This document shows positions 33,173 to 43,851 of a DNA stretch of 64,000 nt, piece by piece. The translations under genes were made by a program, and so were the position numbers. This DNA is from Rhabdophis nuchalis. Its lineage: Eukaryota; Chordata; Lepidosauria; Squamata; Natricidae. The stretch spans positions 17,955,074-18,019,073 of the forward strand of contig CM077658.1 in the NCBI GenBank assembly GCA_039707465.1, in the 5' to 3' direction. Under the pieces are notes generated by a model. The model did not search any database and had not been told where the DNA came from. It saw only the letters and a list, made by a program, of their open reading frames with translations. Each line of letters starts with the position of its first letter. Within the stretch, counting starts at the first letter, position 1.

Positions 33173-34171
33173 GAGGAAACTGTGATTTAATAGAGCAGGG
33201 TAATATTCCCAATTGGTTCATTACAGCCCCATCCATTTCAAGATACGTCCCTTGGCATTTTTAAATGTCCAAGGGCTTTATTTTAAATGCATCCTCAAAA
33301 ACCACCCTCAATTTGCTAATGAAAGCATAAATCCTTATGCCACCAAAACGTCCTTATCAAATCTTGCACCTTGGTCAATTCGTGTATTCCATTTACTTTG
33401 CTTTATTCCTACTTCAAAGACTGCTTCAGGTATTCGGATTCTAATTTTGGAACAATGGGTCCCTCGTCCCCCCCCCCGCCCCCCCAATGTAGTGCTATAA
33501 GAAGGACTTGGGTTTTTTTGTTGCTGTTGTTGTTCTGAGTATTACATAATAAACAATGAATCTCAAAAGAAGGATTATAGCCAAAACGTATGCTGGGATT
33601 CATAGCATTTCGATAATTCTTCACAGCTGCTTGCTCCTGTTTGGGGCTAATCTACCAAATCCCAGCAAAGTCACTCTCACGGCCCATTTTTGTTTTTAAT
33701 TTTTTTTATTGTTAAAAAAGCAACACAAAGAAGAGCTTAGGAGGACCCAGCTAGCACATAAAGCACAAAGCAGCCGCCAAACAACATTTATTTGCAACCC
33801 CCGGTATAACATTTTAATGCTGCAATGGTAGTTATTCAGCTGGAATCAAATTATGTAAGTGCAGGCTAGTTTATATGCTGTCAGAGTAGCGCTGCAGGTT
33901 ACAACTGCTGAAGAAGAAGGGGACAACTGTTGATTTCCGCCAGGAACCTGAAGCGTCGAAATAAAATATCTATACGTGCTTAAATATTTGCATAAACCTG
34001 TATGGAAAAGCGTGGCGCATTTGCTGTTTCTCACAGCAGGAGCGGTTGATAATGCTGCCATTAACCTTTGTAATAAGATAAGCTGATAACGCGGAATCTC
34101 CTAACAGCTGCAAGGAAATCATACTGTTTATTTCTGCTCTTTTTTTTCCTTGTCTTTTATGCACAAATTAG
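33173..34171. other. PHKB intron, no recognised feature
   Basis: Unrecognised apart from C-rich runs at about 33469-33486. No exon-like segment. Confidence 0.45.
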
Positions 34172-34229
34172 GCACCGTCTCCGATCACATCGAAAGAATC
34201 TACCGAAAAGCCGGCAGCAAAAAACTCTG
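34172..34229 (+). CDS. PHKB: PHKB exon (window exon 17), upstream of the alternative pair
   Basis: Bounded by attag and gtttgt. Reads (G)TVSDHIERIYRKAGSKKL plus TG. The Trp codon is completed by G from either alternative exon that follows. The donor overlaps the Trp codon: the intron begins at the second G of TGG as written in genomic DNA. Confidence 0.95.
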
Positions 34230-34469
34230 GTTTGTATACGACACTTTCCAGTTTCACGGTGGGGTGTGTGGTTGTTGTTTTTTCAGTTGCAGCTCTGTGC
34301 TGATTTTCGGCAGTTTGAGTCCATGTACGTCTATGGATTTTGCAAAAAAAAAACAACCCAAAAACCCACAACACCTGAACTTCGGAATCATATACCTCAG
34401 TGTGACACTACGGGCTATATGAATCGGTGCTTAATTTATAAAAAGGAAGGAGGTGATCTCTTAACTGTA

Positions 34470-35005
34470 CATCTCTATGGAGATTCTCAGTCATCCAGAT
34501 CATGGTGGTCCCAAAGGTGCTTTCTTTTTTTTTCAGGAGGCAACTGGACTTTCTGGTTTTTCTTTGAAGACGTTTCGCTTCTCATCCATGAAGAAGTTTC
34601 TTCTGTTCTGACCGAATAGTGAGGAATGGAAGGATTTATATTCCTTGCAGTCATCTGATCATTAGCACTCTTTGTGAGAGTTATTTTGGCCACTTGGTGG
34701 CTTATCTGTGCCAACACCCCCTATCTCCTGTTTACAACACAGTTCCAAGAAGGTTCCACACTCAGGTGACCCTGAGGGTGTAGATAAAACCTCCAAGTGG
34801 CCCCATGACTCTCAGAAAGAGTGTTAATGACCAGATGACTGCAAGGAATGTAAATCCTTCTGTAAATCCACCATTAGTATCGTTTTTATTGTCACTGTAC
34901 AAAATAAATACAACGAAATTGGTTCATTCAGTCAGTACTGAAGAAGTTTCTTGGATGAGAAGCGAAATGTCTTGAAGGAGTCAGATTATCTTCAGGGATC
35001 TTCTG
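34470..35005. mobile_element. Inverted-repeat interspersed element ('gacgtttcgcttctcatcc' family)
   Basis: 'gaagacgtttcgcttctcatccatgaagaagtttcttc' at 34567-34604 recurs inverted as 'gaagaagtttcttggatgagaagcgaaatgtcttgaag' at 34940-34977. The interior contains 'ccttgcagtcatctgatcattagcactctt' and its inverted partner near 34807-34850. A LINE-like 'ttattgtcactgtacaaaataaa' tail (34878-34900) is inserted. Superfamily not determined. Confidence 0.6.
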
Positions 35006-35269
35006 ATCCCTCAAACAGTCAGCAGAAAAAAATAAACAACCAGCAAATTCTATAGTAGACGATTCTATCATTGTACAAGTGGTACCTTGGTCCTTGTTAA
35101 TAATTTGTTCCGGAAGATGCACCAAATATTCAAACCAATGGTATTGAGAAAGCCACATGACTTATCACGCAGCCCGCTAGTTCGTCTAGATGAAATTGCG
35201 AGTCAGGAGGCAGCCGACATCAGCAAGTTCTTCTCTGCATGTTGACTACCGGGAGGAAGACGAGCGCTG

Positions 35270-35639
35270 CAGTGGTGGGATTCAGCCAGTTCGCACCTAT
35301 TCGGGAGAACCGGTTATTAACTTTCTAAGCAGTTGGGAGAACCGGTTGTTGGAAGAAATCTCCTTTTGTTTTTCCCCACTTTACAGGGCTAATCCTGTAA
35401 GGAAGGCAGGAAGGAAACATTCTGGTGTTGTTTCTAGCCTCATCTTTATTGCCCTTCTTACAGAAACTGCCTCTCCGCTTAACCCTTATTACATTGTCAC
35501 AGCTAAGGCGAAGCGCCCATCGATGTGAGTGACATTGAGTTGGCCACACCCACCCAGTCACATGACCACCAAGCCACACCTACCCAGCTGGTCATTAGGG
35601 CAGAGAACCAGTTGTTAAATTATTTGAATCCCACCACTG
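35270..35639. mobile_element. hAT-type MITE ('cagtggtggg' family), 8-bp TSD
   Basis: Ends CAGTGGTGGGATTCA and TTTGAATCCCACCACTG are inverted repeats. It is flanked by perfect GAGCGCTG duplications at 35262-35269 and 35640-35647. 370 bp, no coding capacity. Confidence 0.92.
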
Positions 35640-35931
35640 GAGCGCTGGGACAAGATTTCTGCTCCAAAACATGCCGAATCCCGAAATTCGACGGGTTTTG
35701 AAAGCAGTTGAGTGCCAAGGCATGACTGCATACATGAAAGTATATTGTATAGCTCATTTTGCAAAACCGAAGGGTCCCTCCGATTTCTGATTCCCAGTGA
35801 GCAGCTGTCATCCACTGCAGAAAAAAAAAGAAACTATAGTGTGTGGCATCCATGGGCTACCAAGAGGATTTTATTTAGAGTAGGTGTGGAGATCTCGTCC
35901 TTTGAACCCCTCTGTTGTATATTAAATCCAG

Positions 35932-36022
35932 GTTGGCGCTCCGCTGCAGCGCGGCATGCATTCAGAAATTTGCTGCCTCTTTAGCACCCCATATTACAAC
36001 TTTGATAGTCCATGGGAAACAG
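35932..36022 (+). CDS. PHKB: PHKB alternative exon A (mutually exclusive with 38803-38893)
   Basis: Acceptor 'aaatccag', donor gtaaag. After the G completing Trp it reads [20 protein letters not shown] then [10 protein letters not shown]: 30 codons. This corresponds to the mammalian PHKB alternative segment ending 'SIAPHITTFLVHGKQ'. Length (91 nt) and phase are identical to the second exon 2.8 kb downstream. The N-terminal half has diverged more from mammals ([10 protein letters not shown] versus LAVRYGAAFT in the form I recall) than exon B has. Including both exons would shift the frame (182 nt), so use should be exclusive. Confidence 0.88.
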
Positions 36023-36099
36023 GTAAAGCGTTCACAGGTTTGCAACGGTTCTGCTTGAGATGTGCGGCTGATTTGCATTTTGCTGGTATCTGTTCGTGG

Positions 36100-36155
36100 T
36101 GGTGGTTTTTTTTTGCCAAGAGAGAGAGAGAGAGAGAAGGGGAAAAAAAGAGAGA
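36100..36155. repeat. T-run and GA microsatellite after alternative exon A
   Basis: TTTTTTTT then (GA)n and 'ggggaaaaaaagagagag', about 100 nt downstream of the alternative exon A donor. Confidence 0.7.
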
Positions 36156-36566
36156 GCTTTGCACTTGATTTTGAAGAGTGTGTGCATCCCCTTGTCATCA
36201 AACGCAAAATCAATTTGGCTGATGGATTTTGTGCTAACTTAGCAGACGATCGCACACTCATTCATTAATTCTGATACCGATTGTTTCAACTTCTGTCGCC
36301 TGCGTTAGACAATGTAGAGTATCCAGTCCTTTGTTTTCTAGAGTAATAGCTGTATTAATAACCAATCACTTTGAAACGCTTCGGCCTGTTTTTAATCTTA
36401 GCGTTTTATGTGCTCTCATTTTCATTAAGTGCATTTACACACAAACACACACACAAACACACATGAGGAATCAGAAAGAGAATCCTTCGATTGCCATTTT
36501 TGCTGAGATTAAGTTATCTGTGTTGGATCTTTCGTATACATTAATTGTGTGTTAATTCCTATAAAG

Positions 36567-36715
36567 CAGGGGTCTCCAACCTTTGCAACTTTAAGTCTGA
36601 AGAACTTCAGCTCCCAGAATTCTCCAGCCAGCTTTGCTTCTGGAGCTTTGCTGGCTGGAGAAGTCTGGGAGCTGAAGTCCTTCAGACTTAAAGTTGCAAA
36701 GGTTGGAGACCCCTG
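36567..36715. mobile_element. Hairpin hAT-type MITE with 8-bp TSD (copy 2)
   Basis: Palindrome starting CAGGGGTCTCCAACC, with perfect CTATAAAG duplications at 36559-36566 and 36716-36723. It lies between the two alternative PHKB exons. Confidence 0.92.
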
Positions 36716-36904
36716 CTATAAAGGAGTCAGGCAGACAAATAAACAACCTGCTGGGTTTTTTTTGAGGGGGGGCAGTGCCATCCTCCAAATTTTGGAGTGT
36801 CTTTAGAAGAGGCAGGAAAAACCAAGAATAATTTCTGAATTCCTTTTTTTCCCTCCACATTAAACAGTAAAGCCCCTTTGATGCCCCAAAATAAACCATC
36901 ATCT

Positions 36905-37105
36905 TCATTTAACGACCCCATAATCCCTTGCGGGGTGGAGTCAGGGCAACTGAATGGAGCTAGCAGAATGTTTAATGGCCAGATGCCTTTCCTGTTGCCA
37001 ATGCAGAGTTTTCTTCAATGTATCTCCAATGAGCAGATATATTCTCTGTGTGCCCAGAGAGAGAAATATCTGCCTCTACCTAGGATCGAACACAGTATGT
37101 GTGCT
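36905..37105 (-). mobile_element. tRNA-derived SINE ('ggaagggcatctggcca' family)
   Basis: Reverse complement reads '...atcctaggtagaggcagatatttctctctctgggcacac..gcattggcaacaggaaaggcatctggccattaaac..attcagttgccctgactcc..gcaagggattatggggtcgttaaatg'. The B-box-like end is at about 37080-37095. Copies at 21829 and 43852. Confidence 0.75.
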
Positions 37106-37960
37106 TGATACACAGAAATAAATGTTCCTGATAAATTTGCAAATGTAAGTGGGCACCATATGCATGCAGGGTATTCTTTTTTCTTTTTCTTTTTGCTCTT
37201 CTGTTCTGTTTTTTCCTTCTTCCCAAACTTTGCCTCCAGCTGCACCTCCAAAGAGATCTAAGATCGAAGGAAAATGGGATCACGAAGACAGAAAGAAAAA
37301 AAAATAGTCCTGCCATTTTCTTAATTATGCCCTTCTTTATTTCACGCAAGCATTCTCTTCCTGATATCTAAGCTATGCAATTCAGCAGCAGATGGATAGA
37401 TGAATGAATGGGTAGACAGATAATCTGCTAGCAAAAGCTCATTTTGTTTATTCTAAGGAGGAAAGATTAACCACCCTCATTTAATACGGCCGTGATATTT
37501 TAGGCATTTGCATTGATCAAATAATTGTCTAGCCACTTGAAATTTTCATCATGTGTCGGCTGCCTCTCTAAACCTATCTTTTAATTCCTATTTATTGGAA
37601 AGCAAACTTGTATGTGATGATCTCAGTGCCATCTGTATCCATCATTTAATCTTTGGCGATCGGCTGAAAGAGGCTGTTGAAAATTATTGACTGCTTAGGA
37701 AGAGAGGGATTCTCAGCGTTTTATATTCAGGACTAGAATTTTGTCAACGGATGCTAAATATCTTCAGCGAGGTCTTTCTCCCTTTCCCATCCACGCGATT
37801 TCTGCTTTCTCGAGGGCTTTCTTGAGAAACTGGAAGCCTTTGATTTCCCCATTCATAAATGAAACAGTACAATTGGATGGGAAATCAGATTCCGACCATT
37901 CAAAAGATTTTTTTTAATGCAGATTGCCAGGGAGAGCTAAAGTTAATAAAATAAAGACTA
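37106..37960. other. PHKB intron between alternative exons, no recognised feature
   Basis: Unrecognised; a pyrimidine-rich patch at 37168-37222. Confidence 0.4.
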
Positions 37961-37961
37961 C

Positions 37962-38012
37962 CGTGTTTCCATGAAAATAAGACCCTGACACATACATACA
38001 TACATACATACA

Positions 38013-38043
<31 letters not shown>

Positions 38044-38494
38044 CCACCATAAAAGGTACCAGGTCTAATTGGGGGTGGGGGGAATGTCATCCACTGACTC
38101 ATCTCACTTGTGTTCTGACTGAGGCTTCCCAAGGGCATGAAGCAAACTCCTGGTCCCGGCAAAAAATCCTTTTGTTAATTTCCTGTGAATTCTGCTCATT
38201 CACATCCAGCAAAGTCTTTCAAGGGAGGATTTACAGTCACCGACCTTATCTGGCTTGGAGAGCTGACAGGCCGATATCTGCAGAACTTGGCAAGGAGTCT
38301 CGGAGAATCACGAGCCAATTTAGCGAACTAATTGTCTCCTGCAAAATCCACTCCCCTTTCGCTCCTCTTTTATTTCCTCAGGGAGGGGGAGGGGTCTGAA
38401 TTAGGGCTTATTTTGGGGGTAGGGCTTGTATTGGGCACAATACAAGCTAGGACTTACTTTCTGGGTAGGTCGTATTTTCAGGGAAACACGGTAC
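37962..38494. mobile_element. MITE of the 'gtttccctgaaaataa' family, split by an LTR fragment and a CATA array
   Basis: Left end 'ccgtgtttccatgaaaataagaccctgac', right end 'gtcgtattttcagggaaacacggta', perfect inverted partners. Inside are (CATA)n at 37990-38041 and the minus-strand family A LTR fragment at 38111-38393. Order of events: MITE first, then LTR. Confidence 0.75.
38111..38393 (-). mobile_element. LTR fragment (family A), 3' half
   Basis: On the minus strand it ends 'ggaagcctcagtcagaaca' and carries the family's 'gacaaaa..', 'ctttgctggatgtgaatgagcagaattcac' and 'gagcgaaaggggagtgga' blocks. It stops at 'cctccctgagg'; the acidic-ORF half is missing. Confidence 0.85.
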
Positions 38495-38802
38495 TTACAT
38501 GATGCCAACCTTGCCTTGATATCAAGAAGGAGCAGCATTTTAAAATAATTTATGTAGTTTAATGAACGTCCCTCCAATACAAACCTTAGCATCCTTGCTT
38601 CCGGAATTGAATTGAATTGAATTGATTTCGCTGCGGCCCCACCATCCTATAAAGAGGCATCCTGGATCCAAATATAATAGGCACACAAATATAAATGTTT
38701 AGTCGTTTGGCCAAGCATGGCAAGAAACTCTCAGTCAAATTCTTGAATCCCATAAAACTAGCGTTTAATTTCCAGCTGGATTGCTTTGTTTTCTACCCCC
38801 AG

Positions 38803-38893
38803 GTCTGTTGTGCGCTTCGCAGCAAGCCTTTTATGTAAGCTAGTGGACAGCCTTGCCCCATCTATTACTAATGTTTTAGTTCAGGGCAAACAG
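38803..38893 (+). CDS. PHKB: PHKB alternative exon B (window exon 18)
   Basis: Bounded by ccccag and gtaagt. After the G completing Trp it reads SVVRFAASLLCKLVDSLAPS then ITNVLVQGKQ. It matches the other mammalian alternative segment, with a strong pyrimidine tract and consensus donor. The better-conserved member of the pair, and the one used in the 857-codon reconstruction. Mammals have two Arg where this has Arg-Phe. Confidence 0.94.
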
Positions 38894-39061
38894 GTAAGTC
38901 TACATTTTTCCAGATTACATTCATCAGCTAAAATTTAATAAGTCGAATCAAATGGAAGGCCCAGCTCAGGGAACCGGCGTCCTGGTTCAGCCTTAGTTTG
39001 TACAGTTTGCAAATCCTTTCAAAAGCTACGTTTATCTACAAATGGTGGTGGTGGGAGGGCA

Positions 39062-39330
39062 TTGGTGGATTCCGGGTGGTACAGCCCGGTACGGGAGTAC
39101 CGGTGGTCAGGAGTAGCGGCCACCCACCCGCTTGCATTCCATAGCTGTTTATAACGCGACTGGCCAATTGGGCATGCACAGACAGTGTGCGGTGCATCCG
39201 TGACCACCGCTGAGCAGCTGGGTGTCGCAGGGCGGTGGCGGGCGCATGCGTGCGGGCCCGACTACTGCACCTGGCCCCGTGCACAGTGTTCCGGTTGCAA
39301 CGGTATCCGGAACCCACCCCTGGGAGGGAG
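39062..39330. mobile_element. GC-rich inverted-repeat MITE ('ggtggattccgggtgg')
   Basis: Left 'ggtggattccgggtggtacagcccggtacgggagtaccgg', right 'ccggttgcaacggtatccggaacccacccctgg'. It resembles the hAT 'cagtggtggg' group in its termini but has a different, CpG-rich interior. The duplication is unclear. Confidence 0.55.
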
Positions 39331-39782
39331 GGATGGTAGTTGTTTTGGGCAGGGGTTGTCCCCTGAAATAGGGTAATCCCTGAAGCATTTCTAACCAAAT
39401 TTAGGCAGGGTACGGCTTTGGAGACCCATGTGGCCTTTGGTTTTTATGTTTTTATCAAACTCGACGGCCATCTTCCATTATAGAGCTACTGCAGTTTTAT
39501 AGAGGACTTTTCCATTGCAAATCATTTTTGATAGCCCATTCCGGCCTAGCATGATTTGGCATTTTCTGTTGTCCTTTGCTTTTGGCTGCTAGTGTCCTGT
39601 CCATCCGGCGTGTCTTCTGTTTGAATCAAAGAGCCAGTAAGGACGTAATGCTGCCTGTCCCATCACAGTTGTTCAGGAAGCGAATTCTTTCCCTGTTTCA
39701 CGTTCGGTTCCCTCGAGGAGGCGAAGGCTGAACCATGGTGAACAGCCATAATCAATTAACCCTATCTAAAACTAGATTTAGA

Positions 39783-40127
39783 GGGGATGCGGTGGCTCAG
39801 TGGCTAAGAGGCTGAGCTTGTCGATCAGAAAAGGTTGGTGGTTTGAATCCCTAGCGCCATGTGACGGAGTGAGCTCCCGTTCCTTGCCCCAGCTTCTGCC
39901 AACCTAGCAGTTCGAAAGCACGTAAAAAATGCAAGTAGAAAAATAGGGACCACCTTTGGTGGGAAGGGAACAGCATTCTGTGCACCTTCGGCATTTAGTC
40001 ATGCCAGCCACATGGCCATGGAGACGTCTTCGGACAGCGCTGGCTCTTCGGCTTTGAAACGGAGTTAAGCATCGCCCCCTAGAGTCAGGAATGACTAGCA
40101 CATATGTGCAAGGGGAACCATTCCCTT
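39783..40127 (+). mobile_element. Sauria SINE, full length
   Basis: Head 'gatgcggtggctcagtggctaagaggctgagcttgtcgatcagaaa', B-box-like 'ggtttgaatccctagcgcc', conserved body, tail 'aaggggaaccattcccttt'. Confidence 0.93.
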
Positions 40128-40700
40128 TTAAAACTAGATTGGTGATAGTCCTGATTACTTGCAACCCCCTTGGTAGATATGGGACCTCCTGAAGCCTTTT
40201 CATCCTTCTGAGTGGGACAGATAGCATTATGATCACTCTGACATCCAAAGCATGCGAAGAATATACTAGGACATGTGACTCCTTGTTCATAGTTGGGGCT
40301 AGAAAATGTGATTCCGTGCTCGTAGTTGGGACTGTGGTTGCCTCAAAATTTATATCAGAAAATAATACCAAGTGAAGGGCGTAGTCAGGAAGTACTTGAA
40401 TGTAGAAGCACTTGAATGTATTCCTGCATCTCCCAGCATGATCTAAATTGATATCCTACAAGTCAACGGTTTCTTTTTCATACCTTGCTCCTCCCTTCTT
40501 AGATTGGAAAGGAACTGAGAACTAACCATTGCCCCCTTCAGAGAAGGGGCCAAACTAATTTATATATTATGCCTGACAAGTTTTAATCACGTGAAATAAA
40601 CAGGATAGATCAACCTTTTTTCTGAACATATGCCATCCCAAGTCATTACTGTGCCCTCAGGGAACAAGCTCATTTTTTAAAAAATGCTGCTTTAATAGAA
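40128..40700. other. PHKB intron, no recognised feature
   Basis: Unrecognised sequence. The minus-strand frame at 40371-39904 runs through the SINE and is not a gene. Confidence 0.45.
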
Positions 40701-40702
40701 AT

Positions 40703-41255
40703 CTAGCAGATAACCTGGCACTCTCTGGGTATTTATTTATCCCAATCCTCCTTCCATGAATGGTGCCGCAATTTCTAAGGTTGGATTTCCAACCTTACCA
40801 GAGGGAGCCCCCTTGTGGAGTTACTGTGAAGCCATTACCATGACAACTCCACAGCGCTGTACAGTAAAAGCCATTTTACGGCAGTACTGTAGAAGACAAT
40901 TTAAGGCACAACAGGCTGCATTTTAACAGAACACACACACCAAGGTGTGTTAGGGGTGTTTTACTTCCAGAGTATTTGTTTCTGGAGAGTAAGTCATCTG
41001 TGTACCAAGTTTGGTTGAAATTGCTCAAAGCAGGGGTCTCCAACCTTTGCAACTTTAAGTCTGAAGGACTTCAGCTCCCAGAATTCTCCCAGCTCCCAGC
41101 TCCCAGAATCCAGCAAAGCTGGCTGGAGAAGTCTGGGAGCTGAAGTCCTTCAGACTTAAAGTTGCAAAGGTTGGAGACCCCTGGCTCAAAGCATTCCAGA
41201 GTTATGCTGGAACATACATACATGCATACCCACAGCCATTTATATAGATATAGAT
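40703..41255 (-). mobile_element. Non-autonomous Helitron (family H2), near full length, interrupted by a hAT MITE
   Basis: Reverse complement ends '..ataaatacccagagagtgccaggttatctgCTAG'. Its 5' part, at the right, is 'ctatatctatataaatggctgtgggtatgc'. Between are the family blocks 'ccttaccagagggagcccccttgtggag', 'gcgctgtacagta' and 'tgtaccaagtttggttgaaattgctc'. The hairpin MITE at 41031-41183 has inserted in the last block. Confidence 0.72.
41031..41183. mobile_element. Hairpin hAT-type MITE with 8-bp TSD (copy 3), nested in a Helitron
   Basis: Starts CAGGGGTCTCC, ends GGAGACCCCTG, flanked by GCTCAAAG at 41023-41030 and 41184-41191. The target is inside the Helitron's 'gaaattgctcaaagcattc' sequence, dating it as younger. 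The centre carries a small 'ccagctcc' duplication. Confidence 0.92.
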
Positions 41256-41446
41256 AATAGAGATGTGCATATCTCCATTTCCCCCCATCAACGATGATTA
41301 TAACTCCCCATTCGATTAAAGCCCCTTTTATCCAACGTTGTTGGAAACCAGGAGATTTAAGTCAAGGAGATATAATGAATAAGGACTCCCTCACTGCTTC
41401 CCCGGTTCAGGTTATACCTCTAATTACTGCTAATATATTCCTTTAG

Positions 41447-41649
41447 GTGACACTTGGGGCATTTGGCCAAGAGGAAGAAATTATATCTAATCCCTTGTCT
41501 CCGAGCGCAATTAAAGACATCATCTACAACAAGTGCAATTTGCAGGACGAGAGGGAAGCTGTTCTTCAACAGGAACTTGTCATTCATATCGGCTGGATCA
41601 TCTCCAACTCCCCCGAGTTATTTAACGGCATGCTGAAGATACGTGTGGG
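41447..41649 (+). CDS. PHKB: PHKB exon (window exon 19)
   Basis: Bounded by tttag and gttagt. Reads [20 protein letters not shown], then [47 protein letters not shown], plus GG of the next Gly. Highly conserved C-terminal-domain exon. The phase-2 intron that follows (9,826 bp) contains the CYLD-like exon. Confidence 0.97.
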
Positions 41650-41844
41650 GTTAGTAAATCACTCTCTCAACCTGTTTTAGTGAGGTCTGCGAATCCTTTT
41701 ACCCCACGTGCGCAAATTGAGATGCGTGTCTCCCAAAACACCTGGAGAGAACTTCTAGAGCCTTTCCAAGTTTTACCGCCAAGTGTTAAATATTAATAGA
41801 AATAGTCGGAGAAAATTGAATATATGCTCCGGAGTCATGGTCCA

Positions 41845-42062
41845 GAGATGGGATGGCTCAGAGCTTAGGAAGCTGAGCTTGTCGGCTGGAAAACTGACAG
41901 CCTAGGTTCAAGACCCGAGTGCTACGCGACAGGGCAAGTTCCTGTCCTTGCCCCAGCTCCCACCCACCTGGCAGTTTGAAAGCAATAGCCCTTAGACTTA
42001 TATACCCCTTCACAGTGCTTCACAGCCCTCTCTAAATGGTTTACAGACTCAGATTTAAAGTT
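41845..42062. mobile_element. Old Sauria-like SINE head joined to a CORE-SINE fragment
   Basis: 41845-41985 resembles a diverged Sauria head ('gggatggctcagagcttaggaagctgagcttgtcgg...cccagctcccacccacctggcagtttgaaagc'). It runs directly into 'aatagcccttagacttatataccccttcacagtgcttcacagccctctctaaatgg' (41985-42055), a minus-orientation CORE-type SINE end. Confidence 0.65.
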
Positions 42063-42075
42063 TAAATCCTGTATC

Positions 42076-42737
42076 TGTTGTGGCTCTCCAGCGGCCAATG
42101 GAGCTGGCAGCAGAGTCCGACAATGAGGAGATTAGAGAGGAGCATGGCCCAGTCCTGGAGGCTGGGGAAGGCTCGGACGAGGGCTCTGCGTCAGAGGCAG
42201 AGAGGGGGCTGAGGCCGTCTGGCAGTTCTCAGCTTCCTTCGGAGCTAGACAGCAGTGAGGCAGAGGAACAGCTGGAGCCTGTTCCCAGTGTGCGCATGCG
42301 CAGAGCTGCCAGAAGAACAGCTCAGAAATCAGCGTCAACTTGGGAGGAAAGCCACAGGTGGACGGTGAATGGCCCCTCCCGTAAGAAATAAAAGAGGAGC
42401 AAAAAGGGGAGTGGGCTTTTGCAGGAAACAGTTTGTTCGCTCACTCATTCGTTCATTCATTCGTTCATTCGTTCGTTCATTTCAGGCGTGTGAAGATCTG
42501 TCCGTGAATCTCAGAGACTCTGTGCCAAGTCTTTCCTTGCACAGCACTGTGTTTGGAAATTTACATGGCAGCTTTCCAAGCTAGATCAGGTCTGTGGTCA
42601 TAAATTCACCTTTGAAAGACTGTTCGCCAGGCCTTGGCTGAATGTCAATGAGAGGAATTCACATTCATTTAATAAAAGGGGTTTTGTCAGGACCAGGAAT
42701 CTGCTTCGTGCTTCTTGGGAAAGCCTAGGTCAGAACA
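42076..42737 (+). mobile_element. Solo LTR (family A), full length with 5-bp TSD
   Basis: 662 bp from TGTTGTGGCT to GGTCAGAACA, flanked by perfect GTATC duplications (42071-42075 and 42738-42742). The acidic open segment begins with ATG at 42080 and is open to 42391. Longer than other copies because of a (TTCA/TTCG)n expansion at about 42432-42482. Confidence 0.94.
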
Positions 42738-42742
42738 GTATC

Positions 42743-43660
42743 TGGGCTCTGAACCTGTTGCCCCCCGCCCCAACCCCTAACTGTTGAGAGCTAGAAAGTC
42801 TCTGTGGATGATGCGTTCCCTTTTTATATCTGCATTCCTCTTTTAGTCTAAGTAGTTGCCATGCTAGTTGCAATTAAAAATGGAATTTCTCCACTACACA
42901 CAAAGAGGCCACAAGACCTCTGCAGTGTGCGTGCTTCTCCTTTGACTCCAGTAGGAACCGGTCAGTTGTGTGATTTTTAGATTACAATTTTACAAGTCCT
43001 TCAGCTTCTCACGAGTTCAGGCTTGGTATATCTGACAACAACACCTGTGCTACCATTTCAGCAAGGAAGTCAGAGGTGCTAAGTAAGGTGTGAGCCCCTC
43101 AGTTACAGCTTTACAAGTGGCCTTTAAACAAGGCTCTAAACAAACCTTTAAAATGAAGTTCGTTTTTTAAAGCTTTACGATGCTAGACTTTCTGCTTGAT
43201 CGTTAATTTGCCTTCCCACGCTAAATTTAAATCCGCTTCCAGGTGCCTCTTGCGAATTTTTCCCTTGAAATTCTTTAAACCTTAATACCGTACAATCAAT
43301 TTATGCTCGCCTCTCTCCATAAATAATCCTACCCCCAAACACCATTTTCATTATTTGTTCTAGGTGAAAAATACCAACCTTTCCCACTTAAACCGGATAT
43401 AAAGAACTATGAATTTTACCTGCAGCGGTAAAATGGCATGTCAGGCATTCATATTCCTAATTTAAATCCATCTTTTAAATTTTTTTTTTTTACAGGAACG
43501 TACTCCTTAAATCAAATCTTTTTTTCCCCCCCTTGGCTTCCATATTGCTAAAAATAATGTGCCTTGTCTGCAGATAGCCAAGAGGATTACTGCTTGGTTG
43601 GAACGAGGTTTTTATTCGCTGTTAAAACTCATCGTGTACCAATGTACCACTGTCCGATCT
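42743..43660. other. PHKB intron, no recognised feature
   Basis: Unrecognised. A CAG at 43570 followed by an open frame ('IAKRITAWLERG') has no recognisable homology. Confidence 0.4.
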
Positions 43661-43663
43661 GAA

Positions 43664-43832
43664 GGGTCCTTGGTGCTCTCTGAGTTTGGTTGTTTTCTCG
43701 CAGACGTTTCATTGCCTAAACTAGGTGAGATCAGTAGGGCTAGTACTGGTGACGTTATCTAGTTAGGTAATGAAATGTCGGCAAGAAAACAACCAAGCTC
43801 AGGGATCACCAAGCACTCCTGAGCTACAAATA
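43664..43832. repeat. Inverted-repeat element ('gcagacgtttcattgcctaa')
   Basis: 'ggttgttttctcgcagacgtttcattgcctaaactagg' (43688-43724) recurs inverted as 'cctagttaggtaatgaaatgtcggcaagaaaacaacc' analogue at 43758-43795. A palindromic interspersed repeat of about 170 bp. Confidence 0.7.
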
Positions 43833-43851
43833 TTATCCTGTATTCTTCCTC

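Noticed and set aside
34278..34345. Possible alternative PHKB exon after 'ttttttcag'
   Set aside because: Its translation does not match either known alternative segment; the true alternative exon was found at 35932-36022.
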